From Streptomyces sp. NRRL F-4489 (GTDB taxonomy: Bacteria; Actinomycetota; Actinomycetes; Streptomycetales; Streptomycetaceae): DNA of 64,000 nucleotides. Each line of letters starts with the position of its first letter. Position 1 is the first letter of the stretch. Where the stretch lies: contig NZ_LLZI01000146.1 in assembly GCF_001509485.1 (NCBI RefSeq), positions 15,086-79,085 on the forward strand. The letters run 5' to 3'. Below, one piece after another: positions 33,688-43,096 of the stretch. Below the pieces are notes generated by a model. The model saw only the letters and a program-made list of their open reading frames with translations, did no database searches and was not told the origin of the DNA. The position numbers were made by a program, and so were the translations under genes.

Positions 33688-35181
33688 CTACTCCACCGCC
33701 TTCAGCGCGTTGACGATGCCGTAGCCGAAGTGGCTGTTGAGCTGGGGGGTGCCGGTGCAGGTGCGGTCGGTGGCGGGGCAGCCGGGGTTGTCGGCCTGCT
33801 GCTTGAGGAGCCACTGGATCTCCTGCGGGCCGGCCTTGGGGTGCGCGCTCTTCAGGAGCGCGGCGACGCCCGCGACGTGAGGGGAGGCCATCGACGTACC
33901 GGCGTAGAACGCCCAGTCGCCACCGGGGATGGTGGAGAGGATGTTGCCGTTCTTGGCGGGGAGGTCGGGCAGCTGCTTGGAGTCGCCGCCCGGCGCGGCC
34001 ACGTCGATCTGGTTCAGGCCGTAGTTGGAGTAGCCGGACTTCAGGCGGTGCGAGCCGGTCGCCGCGACCGTCACCGTGCCCGGCAGCTGGGTGGGCACGT
34101 CCCAGCAGGTCTTGGGGCTCAGGGTGCGGGTGACCGGAGTGGAGTCGTTGGGGCTGCCGGTGTCGGTGAGCTTGTCGGCCGCCAGGTCGGCGTTGGCGTT
34201 GCCCGCCGCGGCGACGTTGACCACGCCCTTGTCCTGCGCGTACTTCGCCGCCCGGCCCACCGCGTCAACGATGGCCGCCTGGTCGGCGTCGTCCTTGCAG
34301 TTGAACATCCACGGGTCCACGTAATAGCTGTTGTTGGTGACCTGGACGCCGTGGTCGGCCGCGAAGACGAACGCGCACACCACGCTCTCCGCGTAGAAGA
34401 GGCTGGTCTTCGGCTCGCTGACCTTGATGGCGGAGACCTTCACGCCCGGGGCCACACCGGCCACCCCGACGCCGTTGCGGGCCGCGGCGATGGTGCCCGC
34501 CACGTGGGTGCCGTGGGCGTCCTCCACCGGGTCGTAGGGGCGCCAGGCGCCGGGGGAGGTGTCGGGGACGCCGCCGACGCAGTTGGCGGACTGGCGGGCC
34601 GAGAAGTTCGGCTTGAGGTCCGGGTGGGTGTCGTCCACGCCGGTGTCGATGACCGCGACGGTCACCTTGCGGCTGCCGGGGTTCACCTTCGCGGCCTGGT
34701 CGGCCTTGATGGCGGGCAGGTCCCACTGGAGCGGCTCCAGCGGCTCCCCGCCCTTGGCCTTGGCGGTCCGCTCCGCCGCGGCGAGCTGGGCCGCGGTGAT
34801 CCGCTGGGGCTTGCCGACGTCGTCGGTGCCGGTCTGCTTCAGCGGCGCGGTACGGGTCGCGCCCGCCGACTGCACGCCGGGGGTCGTCCGCAGGGTGGCG
34901 GCGAAACGGGGGTTGGCCGAGTGGGCGACGATCACGCCTATCCGCTCATGGGCGGTGATCACCTTCCCGCCGGCCCGGTCTATCGCCCGCTCGACCGCGC
35001 CGACCGTGGCGTGGTCGGGGACGGTGTTCACGACGTACGACAGCAGCGGGCCGCTGTCCGCCGGCGCGGCGGCGCCGGCCGCGCCCGGGAGGAAGCCCAG
35101 GGACGCGGTCAGCGCCAGCCCGACCGGTACGGCCAGGGCCCGCAGACGTCTCTTCCGGGGATGTGCAAGGGGACGTGCCAT
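33688..35181 (-). CDS. Secreted S8 family serine protease (subtilase)
   Basis: A 497-aa exported protease. The signal peptide (LAVPVGLALTASLGFLPGAAGAAA) is followed by an inhibitor-type propeptide to about residue 145. The triad is Asp179 in VAVIDTGVDDTHP, His223 in DAHGTHVAGT and the serine in YAGTSMASPHVAGVAALL. The oxyanion Asn is in AAAGNANAD. No C-terminal P-domain is present, so the mature enzyme ends shortly after the catalytic core. Confidence 0.94.
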   Translation of the reverse strand: MARPLAHPRKRRLRALAVPVGLALTASLGFLPGAAGAAAPADSGPLLSYVVNTVPDHATVGAVERAIDRAGGKVITAHERIGVIVAHSANPRFAATLRTTPGVQSAGATRTAPLKQTGTDDVGKPQRITAAQLAAAERTAKAKGGEPLEPLQWDLPAIKADQAAKVNPGSRKVTVAVIDTGVDDTHPDLKPNFSARQSANCVGGVPDTSPGAWRPYDPVEDAHGTHVAGTIAAARNGVGVAGVAPGVKVSAIKVSEPKTSLFYAESVVCAFVFAADHGVQVTNNSYYVDPWMFNCKDDADQAAIVDAVGRAAKYAQDKGVVNVAAAGNANADLAADKLTDTGSPNDSTPVTRTLSPKTCWDVPTQLPGTVTVAATGSHRLKSGYSNYGLNQIDVAAPGGDSKQLPDLPAKNGNILSTIPGGDWAFYAGTSMASPHVAGVAALLKSAHPKAGPQEIQWLLKQQADNPGCPATDRTCTGTPQLNSHFGYGIVNALKAVE

Positions 35182-35339
35182 GGGAACTCCACCTCATCCG
35201 TCGGACCGCCCGTACGCGGTGCGCGCCCGGGCGGATACATGACAGGGGAAGCTATCGGCGATCACCGGTGCGCGGCAATGGTGTCCCGGAGTCCCCTGTG
35301 GGGGATGGTGAAGTGACGGTCCGTCAGGTATCGGTGGTG

Positions 35340-35645
35340 TCAGTCCCTGCGGCCGGCCTCGTCCCGGCTCCCCGCCTCGTCGCGGCGGCGCAGGGTGCCC
35401 ATGCTCAGGGGCGGCAGGGGGATGCGCGGGCCGTACCAGCGCCGGGCGTCGGCCCCGGGGCGCGGGCGGGCGGGGGCGGCGGCGACCGGCGCGGGCAGCC
35501 GGACGCTGCCGTACGGGCGCCGGCGCGGGGCGTACGGCGGCGGGTCCTGCTGGGGCGGCGGCGTCATGACCGGCTCAACGAAGCGCCGCGCGCGCGGTGG
35601 CGGCCGGTGCGCCCATTCCCCCGTTTTCTTCAGGAATTCAACCAT
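35340..35645 (-). CDS. Small Pro/Arg-rich hypothetical protein
   Basis: A 101-aa frame, MVEFLKKTGEWAHRPPPRARRF followed by Pro/Arg-rich sequence. No domain or motif is recognised and composition is highly biased, so this could be a non-coding frame. It is kept because the region between the protease and the DUF485 gene has no better candidate and the N-terminus is not typical of random GC-rich frames. Confidence 0.4.
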   Translation of the reverse strand: MVEFLKKTGEWAHRPPPRARRFVEPVMTPPPQQDPPPYAPRRRPYGSVRLPAPVAAAPARPRPGADARRWYGPRIPLPPLSMGTLRRRDEAGSRDEAGRRD

Positions 35646-35754
35646 CCACCGTCTGTCGCCCCGCGTCCGGCGCCTCTACGATGCGTGATCCATGTCACTT
35701 ATCCGGGTCTTATCGCGGGCCCGGCCACCAGCTCGCCGAGTGTCAGGAGACTTC

Positions 35755-36180
35755 GTGACCACCGCACCGTCCGCCGACCCGGGACCGCACGACCCGCCCG
35801 ACTACCGCCAGGTGCAGGCGAGCGCCGAGTTCGCCGAACTCCGGCGCGCGCACCGCTCGTTCGCCTTCCCGCTCACCGCCGCCTTCGTCCTCTGGTACCT
35901 GGGCTACGTCCTGCTGTCCAGTTACGCCGGCGGGTTCATGGCCACCAAGGTGGCGGGCCACCTCAACGTCGCCCTGGTGCTCGGCACCGCCCAGTTCGCC
36001 ACCACGTTCCTGATCGCCTGGTGGTACTCCCGGCACGCCGCGACCCGGCTCGACGCCCGCGCCGAGGCCCTCAAGGCCCGGCTGGAGGCCCCGACCGCCG
36101 TCCCGCGGGCCGCCGTCCCGCACCCCGGCACCCCGGAGGAAGGCCCCGAACCGACCGGAGTCCAGGAGGCCGGCGCATGA
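35755..36180 (+). CDS. DUF485 membrane protein (small partner of a solute symporter)
   Basis: A 141-aa protein with two helices: SFAFPLTAAFVLWYLGYVLLSSYAGGFMATKVAG and LVLGTAQFATTFLIAWWYSRHAATRLD. DUF485 proteins are encoded with ActP-type symporters, as YjcH is in E. coli. AGGAGA ends four bases before the GTG start. Its TGA overlaps the ATG of the symporter gene (ATGA), so the two are translationally coupled. Confidence 0.92.
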   Translation: MTTAPSADPGPHDPPDYRQVQASAEFAELRRAHRSFAFPLTAAFVLWYLGYVLLSSYAGGFMATKVAGHLNVALVLGTAQFATTFLIAWWYSRHAATRLDARAEALKARLEAPTAVPRAAVPHPGTPEEGPEPTGVQEAGA

Positions 36181-37799
36181 ACCTCACCCACCACCTCGCC
36201 GCCGGCGCCGCCGGCGAGCACCGCACCCTGATCATCACCCTCTTCGCGGTCTTCGTCGCCGCCACCCTCGGCATCACCGTCTGGGCCGGCCGGCAGACCA
36301 GGGGAGCGGACGACTTCTACGCCGGCGGACGGCAGTTCAGCGGCTTCCAGAACGGCCTGGCCATCTCCGGCGACTACATGTCCGCCGCGTCCTTCCTCGG
36401 CATCGCCGGCGCCATCGCCCTCTTCGGCTACGACGGCTTCCTGTACTCCATCGGCTTCCTCGTCGCCTGGCTCGTCGCACTGCTCCTCGTCGCCGAACCG
36501 CTGCGCAACTCCGGCCGCTTCACCATGGGCGACGTGCTCGCCTACCGGATGCGGCAGCGGCCGGTCCGCACCGCCGCCGGCACCTCCACCATCGTCGTCT
36601 CGATCTTCTACCTGCTCGCCCAGATGGCCGGCGCCGGCGCCCTGGTGACCCTCCTCCTGGGCATCACCAGCGAGGCCGGCAAGATCCTCGTCGTCGTCCT
36701 CGTCGGCATCGTGATGATCCTCTACGTCACCATCGGCGGCATGAAGGGCACCACCTGGGTGCAGATGGTCAAGGCCGTGCTGCTGATCGCCGGCACCCTG
36801 CTGATCACCTTCCTGGTGGCCTGGCGGTTCCACTTCAACCTCTCCGCGCTGCTCGGCGCCGCCGCCGAGAACAGCGGCAAGGGCTCCGCCTTCCTGGAGC
36901 CGGGCCTGAAGTACGGCGCCACCGCCACCTCGAAGATCGACTTCATCTCGCTGGGCCTGGCCCTCGTCCTGGGCACCGCCGGCCTCCCGCACATCCTCAT
37001 CCGCTTCTACACCGTCCCCACCGCCAAGGCCGCCCGGACGTCGGTGAACTGGGCGATCGGCATCATCGGCGTCTTCTACCTGATGACCCTCGCCCTCGGC
37101 TTCGGCGCCGCGGCCCTGCTCAAGCCCGGCGTGATCACCCACGACAACAAGGCGGGCAACACCGCGGCCCCCCTGCTCGCCCAGGAGATCGGCGGCGGCG
37201 CGGGCTCCACCGGGGGCGCGGTCCTGCTCGCCGTGATCTCCGCGGTCGCCTTCGCCACCATCCTCGCGGTGGTCGCCGGCCTCACCCTGGCCTCGTCCTC
37301 CTCGTTCGCCCACGACATCTACGTCAACGTGCTGCGCAAGGGCCGGGCCACCGAGCAGGAGGAGGTCCGCGCGGCCCGCTGGGCGACCGTCGGCATCGGC
37401 GCGGCCGCCATCGTCCTCGGCGTCTTCGCCCGCGGCCTGAACGTCGCCGGTCTGGTGGCGCTCGCCTTCGCCGTCGCCGCCTCCGCCAACCTCCCCACCC
37501 TCCTCTACAGCCTCTTCTGGAAGCGCTTCACCACCGGGGGCGCCCTCTGGTCCATCTACGGCGGGCTGGCCTCCTCGGTCCTCCTCGTCCTCTTCTCGCC
37601 GGTCGTCTCCGGCAAGGAGAGCTCGATGTTCCCCGGCGCCGACTTCGCCGTCTTCCCGCTGGAGAACCCGGGCCTGATCTCCATCCCGCTCGGCTTCCTC
37701 CTCGGCTGGCTCGGCTCGCTGCTCTCCCGCGAGCAGCCCGACGCCGCCAAGTACGCCGAACTGGAGGTGCGCTCCCTGACCGGCACCGGAGCGCACTGA
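36177..37799 (+). CDS. Solute:sodium symporter, ActP-like (acetate/monocarboxylate)
   Basis: A 540-aa SSS-family permease with 13 predicted helices. Diagnostic stretches are ADDFYAGGRQFSGFQNGLAISGDYMSAASFLGIAGAIALFGYDGFLYSIGF, GGMKGTTWVQMVKAVLL, TAGLPHILIRFYTVP and ASSSSFAHDIYVN. These match the cation/acetate symporter branch. It likely imports acetate or related short monocarboxylates. It is coupled to the DUF485 gene and followed by a strong terminator. Confidence 0.92.
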   Translation: MNLTHHLAAGAAGEHRTLIITLFAVFVAATLGITVWAGRQTRGADDFYAGGRQFSGFQNGLAISGDYMSAASFLGIAGAIALFGYDGFLYSIGFLVAWLVALLLVAEPLRNSGRFTMGDVLAYRMRQRPVRTAAGTSTIVVSIFYLLAQMAGAGALVTLLLGITSEAGKILVVVLVGIVMILYVTIGGMKGTTWVQMVKAVLLIAGTLLITFLVAWRFHFNLSALLGAAAENSGKGSAFLEPGLKYGATATSKIDFISLGLALVLGTAGLPHILIRFYTVPTAKAARTSVNWAIGIIGVFYLMTLALGFGAAALLKPGVITHDNKAGNTAAPLLAQEIGGGAGSTGGAVLLAVISAVAFATILAVVAGLTLASSSSFAHDIYVNVLRKGRATEQEEVRAARWATVGIGAAAIVLGVFARGLNVAGLVALAFAVAASANLPTLLYSLFWKRFTTGGALWSIYGGLASSVLLVLFSPVVSGKESSMFPGADFAVFPLENPGLISIPLGFLLGWLGSLLSREQPDAAKYAELEVRSLTGTGAH

Positions 37800-37817
37800 G
37801 CCATCTCTACAGGGCCG

Positions 37818-37859
37818 GGGCGGGGTGGCGTCGTAGATCCGTACGAGGCCACCCCGCCC
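37818..37859 (+). terminator. Terminator after the symporter
   Basis: A perfect 12-bp stem, GGGCGGGGTGGC (37818-37829) with GCCACCCCGCCC (37848-37859), encloses an 18-base loop 18 bases after the symporter stop. Confidence 0.75.
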
Positions 37860-37955
37860 ACCTCGTGCTTCTCACGCCTCCTCACTGTCGGACCCATCGC
37901 GTAGTCTCGAAGACGTACTGATCGAGACGATCCACACCTTCGGGGAGGGGGCCCA

Positions 37956-38945
37956 GTGCTCATCGACACCTACGGCCGCGTGGCCACCGACCTGCGGGTC
38001 TCACTGACCGACCGGTGCAATCTGCGGTGCACGTACTGCATGCCCGAAGAGGGCCTGCAGTGGCTCGCCAAGCCCGATCTGCTCACCGACGACGAGATCG
38101 TCCGCCTGATCGGCATAGCCGTGCGCGACCTCGGCATCGAGGAGGTCCGCTTCACCGGCGGCGAGCCGCTGCTCCGCCCCGGCCTGCCCGGCATCGTCGA
38201 GCGCGTCGCCGCGCTCACCCCCCGCCCCCGGATGTCGCTGACCACCAACGGCATCGGCCTGGAGCGCACCGCCGCCGCCCTGCGCGACGCCGGCCTGGAC
38301 CGCGTCAACGTCTCCCTCGACACCCTCCGGCCCGAGGTCTTCCAGGCCCTGACCCGCCGCAAGCGCCACGCCGACGTGCTGCGCGGCCTCGAAGCCGCCC
38401 GCGCCGCCGGCCTCACCCCCGTCAAGGTCAACACCGTCCTGATGCCGGGGCTCAACGACGACGAGGCCCCCGACCTCCTCGCCTGGGCGGTGGAGAACGA
38501 CTACGAGCTCCGCTTCATCGAGCAGATGCCGCTGGACGCCCAGCACGGCTGGAAGCGCGACGGCATGATCACCGCCGGTGACATCCTCGCCTCGCTCCGC
38601 ACCCGCTTCACCCTCACCCCCGAGGGCCAGGACGAGCGCGGCTCCGCCCCCGCCGAGCGCTGGATCGTCGACGGCGGCCCGCACCGCGTCGGCGTGATCG
38701 CCTCGGTCACCCGCCCGTTCTGCGGCGCCTGCGACCGCACCCGGCTCACCGCCGACGGGCAGGTCCGCACCTGCCTGTTCGCCACCGAGGAGACGGATCT
38801 GCGCGCCGCGCTGCGCTCCGGCGCCCCCGACACCGAGATAGCCGGGATCTGGAAGACCGCCATGTGGGGCAAGAAGGCCGGCTCCGGGCTCGACGACCCC
38901 GCCTTCCTCCAGCCGGCCCGCCCGATGTCAGCCATCGGAGGCTGA
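37956..38945 (+). CDS. moaA: GTP 3',8-cyclase MoaA
   Basis: Radical SAM enzyme (329 aa) for the first step of molybdenum cofactor synthesis. The SAM cluster motif is CNLRCTYC near residue 24; the second cluster ligands lie in CGACDRTRLTADGQVRTC near residue 255. FTGGEPLLRPGL and SLTTNGIGLERTAAALRDAGLDRVNVSLDTL are typical. The GTG start has a GGGGAGGGGG ribosome site. It ends with WGKKAGSGLDDPAFLQP and lacks the usual C-terminal di-glycine exactly at the end, finishing in SAIGG, which provides it. It overlaps the next gene tail to tail by 18 bases. Confidence 0.95.
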   Translation: MLIDTYGRVATDLRVSLTDRCNLRCTYCMPEEGLQWLAKPDLLTDDEIVRLIGIAVRDLGIEEVRFTGGEPLLRPGLPGIVERVAALTPRPRMSLTTNGIGLERTAAALRDAGLDRVNVSLDTLRPEVFQALTRRKRHADVLRGLEAARAAGLTPVKVNTVLMPGLNDDEAPDLLAWAVENDYELRFIEQMPLDAQHGWKRDGMITAGDILASLRTRFTLTPEGQDERGSAPAERWIVDGGPHRVGVIASVTRPFCGACDRTRLTADGQVRTCLFATEETDLRAALRSGAPDTEIAGIWKTAMWGKKAGSGLDDPAFLQPARPMSAIGG

Positions 38946-39194
38946 CGGCCGCCGCTCCCAGTCCTCCAGCGCCACCACGTCCTTGAGGAAACCGCGCACG
39001 GCCAGGAATTGGGAGAGGTGCTCCCGGTGCGCGTCGCACGCCAGCCAGGTCTTCCGCCGCTCCGGCGTGTGCAGCTTGGGGTTGTTCCAGGCCAGCACCC
39101 ACACCGCGGCGGTACGGCAGCCCTTGGCCGAGCAGATGGGGGCGCTCTCGCCGGTGGCGTTCTCGGAAGCGCGGGAATCGTTCGGGGAGTTCAC
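38928..39194 (-). CDS. Small conserved Cys/His protein
   Basis: An 88-aa protein conserved next to moaA in Streptomyces as a hypothetical. Possible metal ligands are CSAKGC and CDAHREHL. WVLAWNNPKLHTPERRKTWLACDAHREHLSQFLAVRGFLKDVVALEDWE forms the body. A GTG start is used. It converges on moaA with an 18-base overlap, so each transcript is partly antisense to the other. Function unknown. Confidence 0.8.
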   Translation of the reverse strand: MNSPNDSRASENATGESAPICSAKGCRTAAVWVLAWNNPKLHTPERRKTWLACDAHREHLSQFLAVRGFLKDVVALEDWERRPSASDG

Positions 39195-39414
39195 GCCTCA
39201 ACCCTACGTCCCGCGGATCATCACCCGGCTCGCGCGGACATGGCGACGCCGGGCAGCCACGGGGGGAGCCGCCCGGCGTCGGTCCGTCGCTCCGACGGGG
39301 GATGCGGAGCGCGTACGCAGTATGTCATGGGGGATGGTGTGCGGTGCACCGGAACCGCGGGATTGATCTGAGCTTTTCTTGAGCTTTGCTGAGCGACCGC
39401 CCGCGCCGGACGCC

Positions 39415-39774
39415 TCAGCCGCCGTCCCCGGAAGTCTCCGACGCCTTCGCCGCCGGCCGTTCCGGAACGGATTCCGGTGCGCCCGAGGTCAGCATGGGCC
39501 GCACGGGCTTGATGAACGTCGACGGCAGCGAAGGGGCGTTCTCCCGGCCCGCGTTGGCGATCACCACCGCGATGTACGGCAGCCCGATCCCGAGCACGAG
39601 CGTTGCGATGGCAACGGGCCGCTCGATGTTCCACAGCACGGCCGTGAGCACCACGGCCACGCTCCGCACCGCCATCGAGATCACATACCGCCGCTGGCGC
39701 CCCCGCACGTCCTCGGTGAGCCCCTGCCGCGCTCCCGTGATCCGGAAGGTCTCGGCCTCACTGTGCTTCCGCAT
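39415..39774 (-). CDS. DUF3099 membrane protein
   Basis: A 119-aa protein beginning MRKHSEAETFRITGARQGLTEDVRGRQRRYVISM, the hallmark of DUF3099, followed by two helices (SVAVVLTAVLWNI and IATLVLGIGLPYIAVVIANAG) and a Pro-rich cytoplasmic tail. The ATG at 39774 is chosen because homologues start at that point; the frame is open to 39810. Found widely in actinobacteria; function unknown. Confidence 0.85.
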   Translation of the reverse strand: MRKHSEAETFRITGARQGLTEDVRGRQRRYVISMAVRSVAVVLTAVLWNIERPVAIATLVLGIGLPYIAVVIANAGRENAPSLPSTFIKPVRPMLTSGAPESVPERPAAKASETSGDGG

Positions 39775-39926
39775 CCCGTTCCACCACCCGCTCCCTAGCG
39801 CCGGACTCACCCCGCAATCCGGTCCCCTTCCACGGTACGCCGCCTCCGACCGGCCGACGAGACCGGGTCATGTCACTGGCGTAGGCAAGGCCCCGCCGGG
39901 CGCCGTAGTCGTAGCCGTTGCAAAGC

Positions 39927-39971
39927 GTGCGGGGCGGGGCGGCCAACGCAGCCGACTGCCCCGCCCCGCAC
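39927..39971 (-). terminator. Terminator of tyrS
   Basis: A perfect 14-bp stem, GCCCCGCCCCGCAC (39958-39971) with GTGCGGGGCGGGGC (39927-39940), and a 17-base loop, 20 bases beyond the tyrS stop on the reverse strand; CTTTGC follows the stem. Confidence 0.78.
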
Positions 39972-39991
39972 CTGCGCCCGAGGGCGATGCG

Positions 39992-41395
39992 CTACCGCCC
40001 GGTGATCTGGGCGAGCTTGCGGCCCGCCTTGAGGTACGCCGCGCCCCCGTCCGCCGGGAGCCGCTCCGCCAGGACCTCCGCCAGCGGGCGGATCGCGTCG
40101 GACTCGGCGAGCACCACCGCGGACTGGCCGGACGCGCCCTCGACGACCAGCCGCAGCGCGTTCTGCTTCGCCAGCCGCCGGGCCGCGGAGGCGCTGGGCG
40201 TGAACTCCAGGACCGACGTCAGCACCGCGGCCACCGTCAGCTCCCCGTGCTCGCCGGCGTCCACCACCGGCAGCGACGCCACGTCCGCGAACGACTTCTT
40301 GGAGAACTGCGCCACGAAGCCGGCCCGCGCGGCCATCGCCGCGTCCAGCCCGTACAGCGCCGCCACGACCTCGCCCGCGAGGATCTTCTTGAGGTCCATC
40401 GGGTGCAGCGAGCGGTCCGCGACCCGGCCCAGGACGAGGGCGATCTCCGCGTCGGTCCACTCCGTCCACGCCTTGAGGTACGGCTCCATCAGCCGGTCCG
40501 GGACCGACATGATCTTGCCGAAGACGTCGTCGGCGGGCGCGCTCAGACCGACGTAATTCCCCTTGGACTTCGACATCTTGGCGCCCGTGCCGTCCGTGCC
40601 CTCGATGAGCGGCATGGTCACCACCAGCTGCGGCCGCTGCCCGCGCAGCTCCATCAGCTTGCGGCCCATCTGGAGGTTGAGCAGCTGATCGGCGCCGCCC
40701 AGCTCGACGTCGCAGGCCAGCGCCACCGAGTCCAGGCCCTGGGCGATCGGGTACAGCAGCTCCGTCATCGTCAGGCCCGCACCGGCCGCGAGGCGGTTGC
40801 GGAAGTCCTCGCGCTGGAGCAGCTGGGAGACCGGCACCTGGGCGAGCAGCGACAGCAGCTCGGGGAAGGTGTACGGCGCCAGCCACTCGCTGTTCTGCCG
40901 GAAGCTGACCTTCTCGAAGTCGAAGAACGGGCGCACCTGTTCGCGGTACGAGGCGAGGTTGTGCGCGATGTCCTCGTCGGTCAGCGGCGGGCGCTCGGCC
41001 GTCCGGCCCGACGGGTCGCCGATCTTGGCGGTGAAGTCGCCGATGATCAGCGTGACGTCGTGGCCGAGGCGCTGGAAGCGGCTGAGGATGATCAGTGGCA
41101 CCGCGTGGCCGAGGTGGACATCGGTCGCCGTCGGGTCGATGCCCAGCTTGACGTGCAGGCCCTGGCCGGCCGCCTGCCGCTCCTCGATGCGCTCGGCCAG
41201 CTTCTCGACGCCCGGCAGCACCTCGACCGTACGGGACGCGATCAGCTCGGCCTGCTCCTTGGCCGGCAGGTCCGTCAGGTCGAGATAGCGCCGCGCACCG
41301 GTCTCCTGGAGCAGCTCCCGGACCGTGGCGTCCGAGGAGAGGTCGGCGGAGAGCAGCGTGCTGGCGCGGGCGACGGATTCGCCGAGGCGTGTCAT
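39992..41395 (-). CDS. tyrS: Tyrosyl-tRNA synthetase
   Basis: Class I aminoacyl-tRNA synthetase (467 aa) charging tRNA-Tyr. The HIGH-type motif is in KLGIDPTATDVHLGHAVPL, KMSKS in TGAKMSKSKGNYVGL, and the tyrosine-site region is GADQLLNLQMGRKL. An S4-like domain ends the protein (EFTPSASAARRLAKQNALRLVVEG and AYLKAGRKLAQI). It belongs to the TyrRS branch with LGH in the first motif. The ATG has AGGA upstream. No T-box leader was recognised. Divergent from fabG. Confidence 0.95.
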   Translation of the reverse strand: MTRLGESVARASTLLSADLSSDATVRELLQETGARRYLDLTDLPAKEQAELIASRTVEVLPGVEKLAERIEERQAAGQGLHVKLGIDPTATDVHLGHAVPLIILSRFQRLGHDVTLIIGDFTAKIGDPSGRTAERPPLTDEDIAHNLASYREQVRPFFDFEKVSFRQNSEWLAPYTFPELLSLLAQVPVSQLLQREDFRNRLAAGAGLTMTELLYPIAQGLDSVALACDVELGGADQLLNLQMGRKLMELRGQRPQLVVTMPLIEGTDGTGAKMSKSKGNYVGLSAPADDVFGKIMSVPDRLMEPYLKAWTEWTDAEIALVLGRVADRSLHPMDLKKILAGEVVAALYGLDAAMAARAGFVAQFSKKSFADVASLPVVDAGEHGELTVAAVLTSVLEFTPSASAARRLAKQNALRLVVEGASGQSAVVLAESDAIRPLAEVLAERLPADGGAAYLKAGRKLAQITGR

Positions 41396-41599
41396 GGCGT
41401 TCCTGATCGATCGTGGTTCCCGAACGGGAGGACAGGGCGACAGTCTATTAGGCCGGTCACGGCCGCTCGCCCGGATATCTGTGGGGACCCGACAGCGACC
41501 GGGGCGCGCCCCTGTGCGGGCTCGATTCCCCGTACGGGCCCCCCGACCGCTAGTTTCGTACCGAACACAAGACGGACAGGACACGGAAAGGGTGATCTC

Positions 41600-42304
41600 T
41601 TGAGCCGCTCGGTTCTGGTCACCGGAGGCAACCGCGGCATCGGCCTCGCCATTGCCCGCGCCTTCGCCGAGGCAGGCGACAAGGTCGCCATCACCTACCG
41701 CTCGGGCGAGCCCCCGGCGGGCTTTTTGGCCGTGAAGTGCGACATCACGGACCCCGAGCAGGTCGAGCAGGCGTACAAGGAGATCGAGGAGAAGCAGGGC
41801 GCGGTCGAGGTGCTGGTGGCCAACGCCGGCATCACCCGCGACCAGCTGCTGATGCGGATGTCGGAGGAGGACTTCAGCGCCGTCCTCGACACCAACCTGA
41901 CCGGCACGTTCCGGGTGGTCAAGCGCGCCAACCGGGCGATGCTGCGGGCCCGCAAGGGCCGGATCGTCCTGATCTCGTCGGTGGTCGGCCTCATGGGCGC
42001 CGCGGGCCAGGCGAACTACGCCGCCTCCAAGGCCGCCCTGGTCGGCTTCGCCCGTTCGCTCGCCCGCGAGCTGGGCAGCCGCAACATCACCGTCAACGTC
42101 GTCGCCCCCGGCTTCGTCGACACCGACATGACCCGCGTGCTCAGCGACGAGCAGCGGGAAGGCATCGTGAAGCAGGTGCCGCTGGCGCGTTACGCGCAGC
42201 CCGAGGAAGTCGCCGCCTCGGTCCGCTTCCTGGCCTCCGACGAGGCCGCGTACATCACCGGAGCCGTCATTCCCGTCGACGGCGGATTGGGCATGGGTCA
42301 CTGA
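41600..42304 (+). CDS. fabG: 3-oxoacyl-ACP reductase FabG
   Basis: NADPH-dependent SDR (234 aa) that reduces 3-oxoacyl-ACP in fatty acid elongation. It has VTGGNRGIGLAIARAF near the start, NAGITRDQLLMRMSEEDF, the catalytic Ser in VLISSVVGLMGAAGQANYAASKAALVGFARSLAREL with intact YxxxK, and APGFVDTDMT. The start is a rare TTG at 41600; the GTG just upstream (41592) runs into a stop, and GGAAAGGG provides the ribosome site. It is followed five bases later by fabI, as in the mycobacterial mabA-inhA pair. Confidence 0.95.
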   Translation: MSRSVLVTGGNRGIGLAIARAFAEAGDKVAITYRSGEPPAGFLAVKCDITDPEQVEQAYKEIEEKQGAVEVLVANAGITRDQLLMRMSEEDFSAVLDTNLTGTFRVVKRANRAMLRARKGRIVLISSVVGLMGAAGQANYAASKAALVGFARSLARELGSRNITVNVVAPGFVDTDMTRVLSDEQREGIVKQVPLARYAQPEEVAASVRFLASDEAAYITGAVIPVDGGLGMGH

Positions 42305-42309
42305 ACAGC

Positions 42310-43080
42310 ATGAGTGGAATCCTCGCCGGCAAGCGCATCCTGATCACGGGTGTGCTGATGGAGTCCTCGATCGCCTTCCACGCGGCCAAGGTCGCGCAGG
42401 AGCAGGGCGCCGAGGTCATCCTGACCGCGTACCCGCGGCCCACCCTGACCGAGCGCATCGCCAAGAAGCTGCCGAAGCCCGCCAAGGTCATCGAGCTGGA
42501 CGTGACCGACCAGGAGCACCTGGACCGCCTGGAGGGCCTGGTACGCGAGGAGCTCGGCGGGCTGGACGGCATCGTCCACTCCATCGGCTTCGCCCCGCAG
42601 GACGCCCTGGGCGGCAACTTCCTCAACACGCCCTTCGAGTCGGTCGCCACGGCCATGCACGTCTCGGCGTTCTCGCTGAAGTCGCTGACCATGGCCTGCC
42701 TGCCGCTGATGCCGGAGGAGGGCGGCGCGGTGGTCGGCCTGACCTTCGACGCGCAGTTCGCCTGGCCGCAGTACGACTGGATGGGCCCGGCCAAGGCCGC
42801 CCTGGAGGCCACCAGCCGCTATCTGGCGCGCGACCTCGGCAAGCGGAACGTCCGCTGCAACCTCGTCTCGGCGGGCCCGATCGGCTCGATGGCCGCCAAG
42901 TCCATCCCGGGCTTCTCGGACCTGGCCGAGGTGTGGAACACCCGCTCCCCGCTGGAGTGGGACATGGCCGACCCCGAGCCCGCGGGCCGCGGTGTCGTCG
43001 CCCTGCTGTCGGACTTCTTCCCGAAGACCACCGGGGAGATCGTGCACGTCGACGGCGGCGTGCACATGATGGGCGCCTGA
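42310..43080 (+). CDS. fabI: NADH-dependent enoyl-ACP reductase FabI (InhA-like)
   Basis: Divergent SDR (256 aa) that completes each elongation cycle by reducing enoyl-ACP. It matches mycobacterial InhA: GILAGKRILITGVLMESSIAFHAAKVAQEQGA, HSIGFAPQDALGGNFLNTPFE, and the catalytic YDWMGPAKAALEATSRYLARDLG. InhA-type sequence implies sensitivity to FabI-directed inhibitors, but this was not tested. Starts five bases after the fabG stop without its own clear ribosome site, so translation is probably coupled. Confidence 0.96.
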   Translation: MSGILAGKRILITGVLMESSIAFHAAKVAQEQGAEVILTAYPRPTLTERIAKKLPKPAKVIELDVTDQEHLDRLEGLVREELGGLDGIVHSIGFAPQDALGGNFLNTPFESVATAMHVSAFSLKSLTMACLPLMPEEGGAVVGLTFDAQFAWPQYDWMGPAKAALEATSRYLARDLGKRNVRCNLVSAGPIGSMAAKSIPGFSDLAEVWNTRSPLEWDMADPEPAGRGVVALLSDFFPKTTGEIVHVDGGVHMMGA

Positions 43081-43096
43081 CGCCTGCCGCGCTCTC

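Noticed and set aside
41396..41599. T-box leader upstream of tyrS
   Set aside because: No T-box consensus, specifier loop or antiterminator could be read in the 200-base tyrS-fabG gap; actinobacterial tyrS genes usually lack one.
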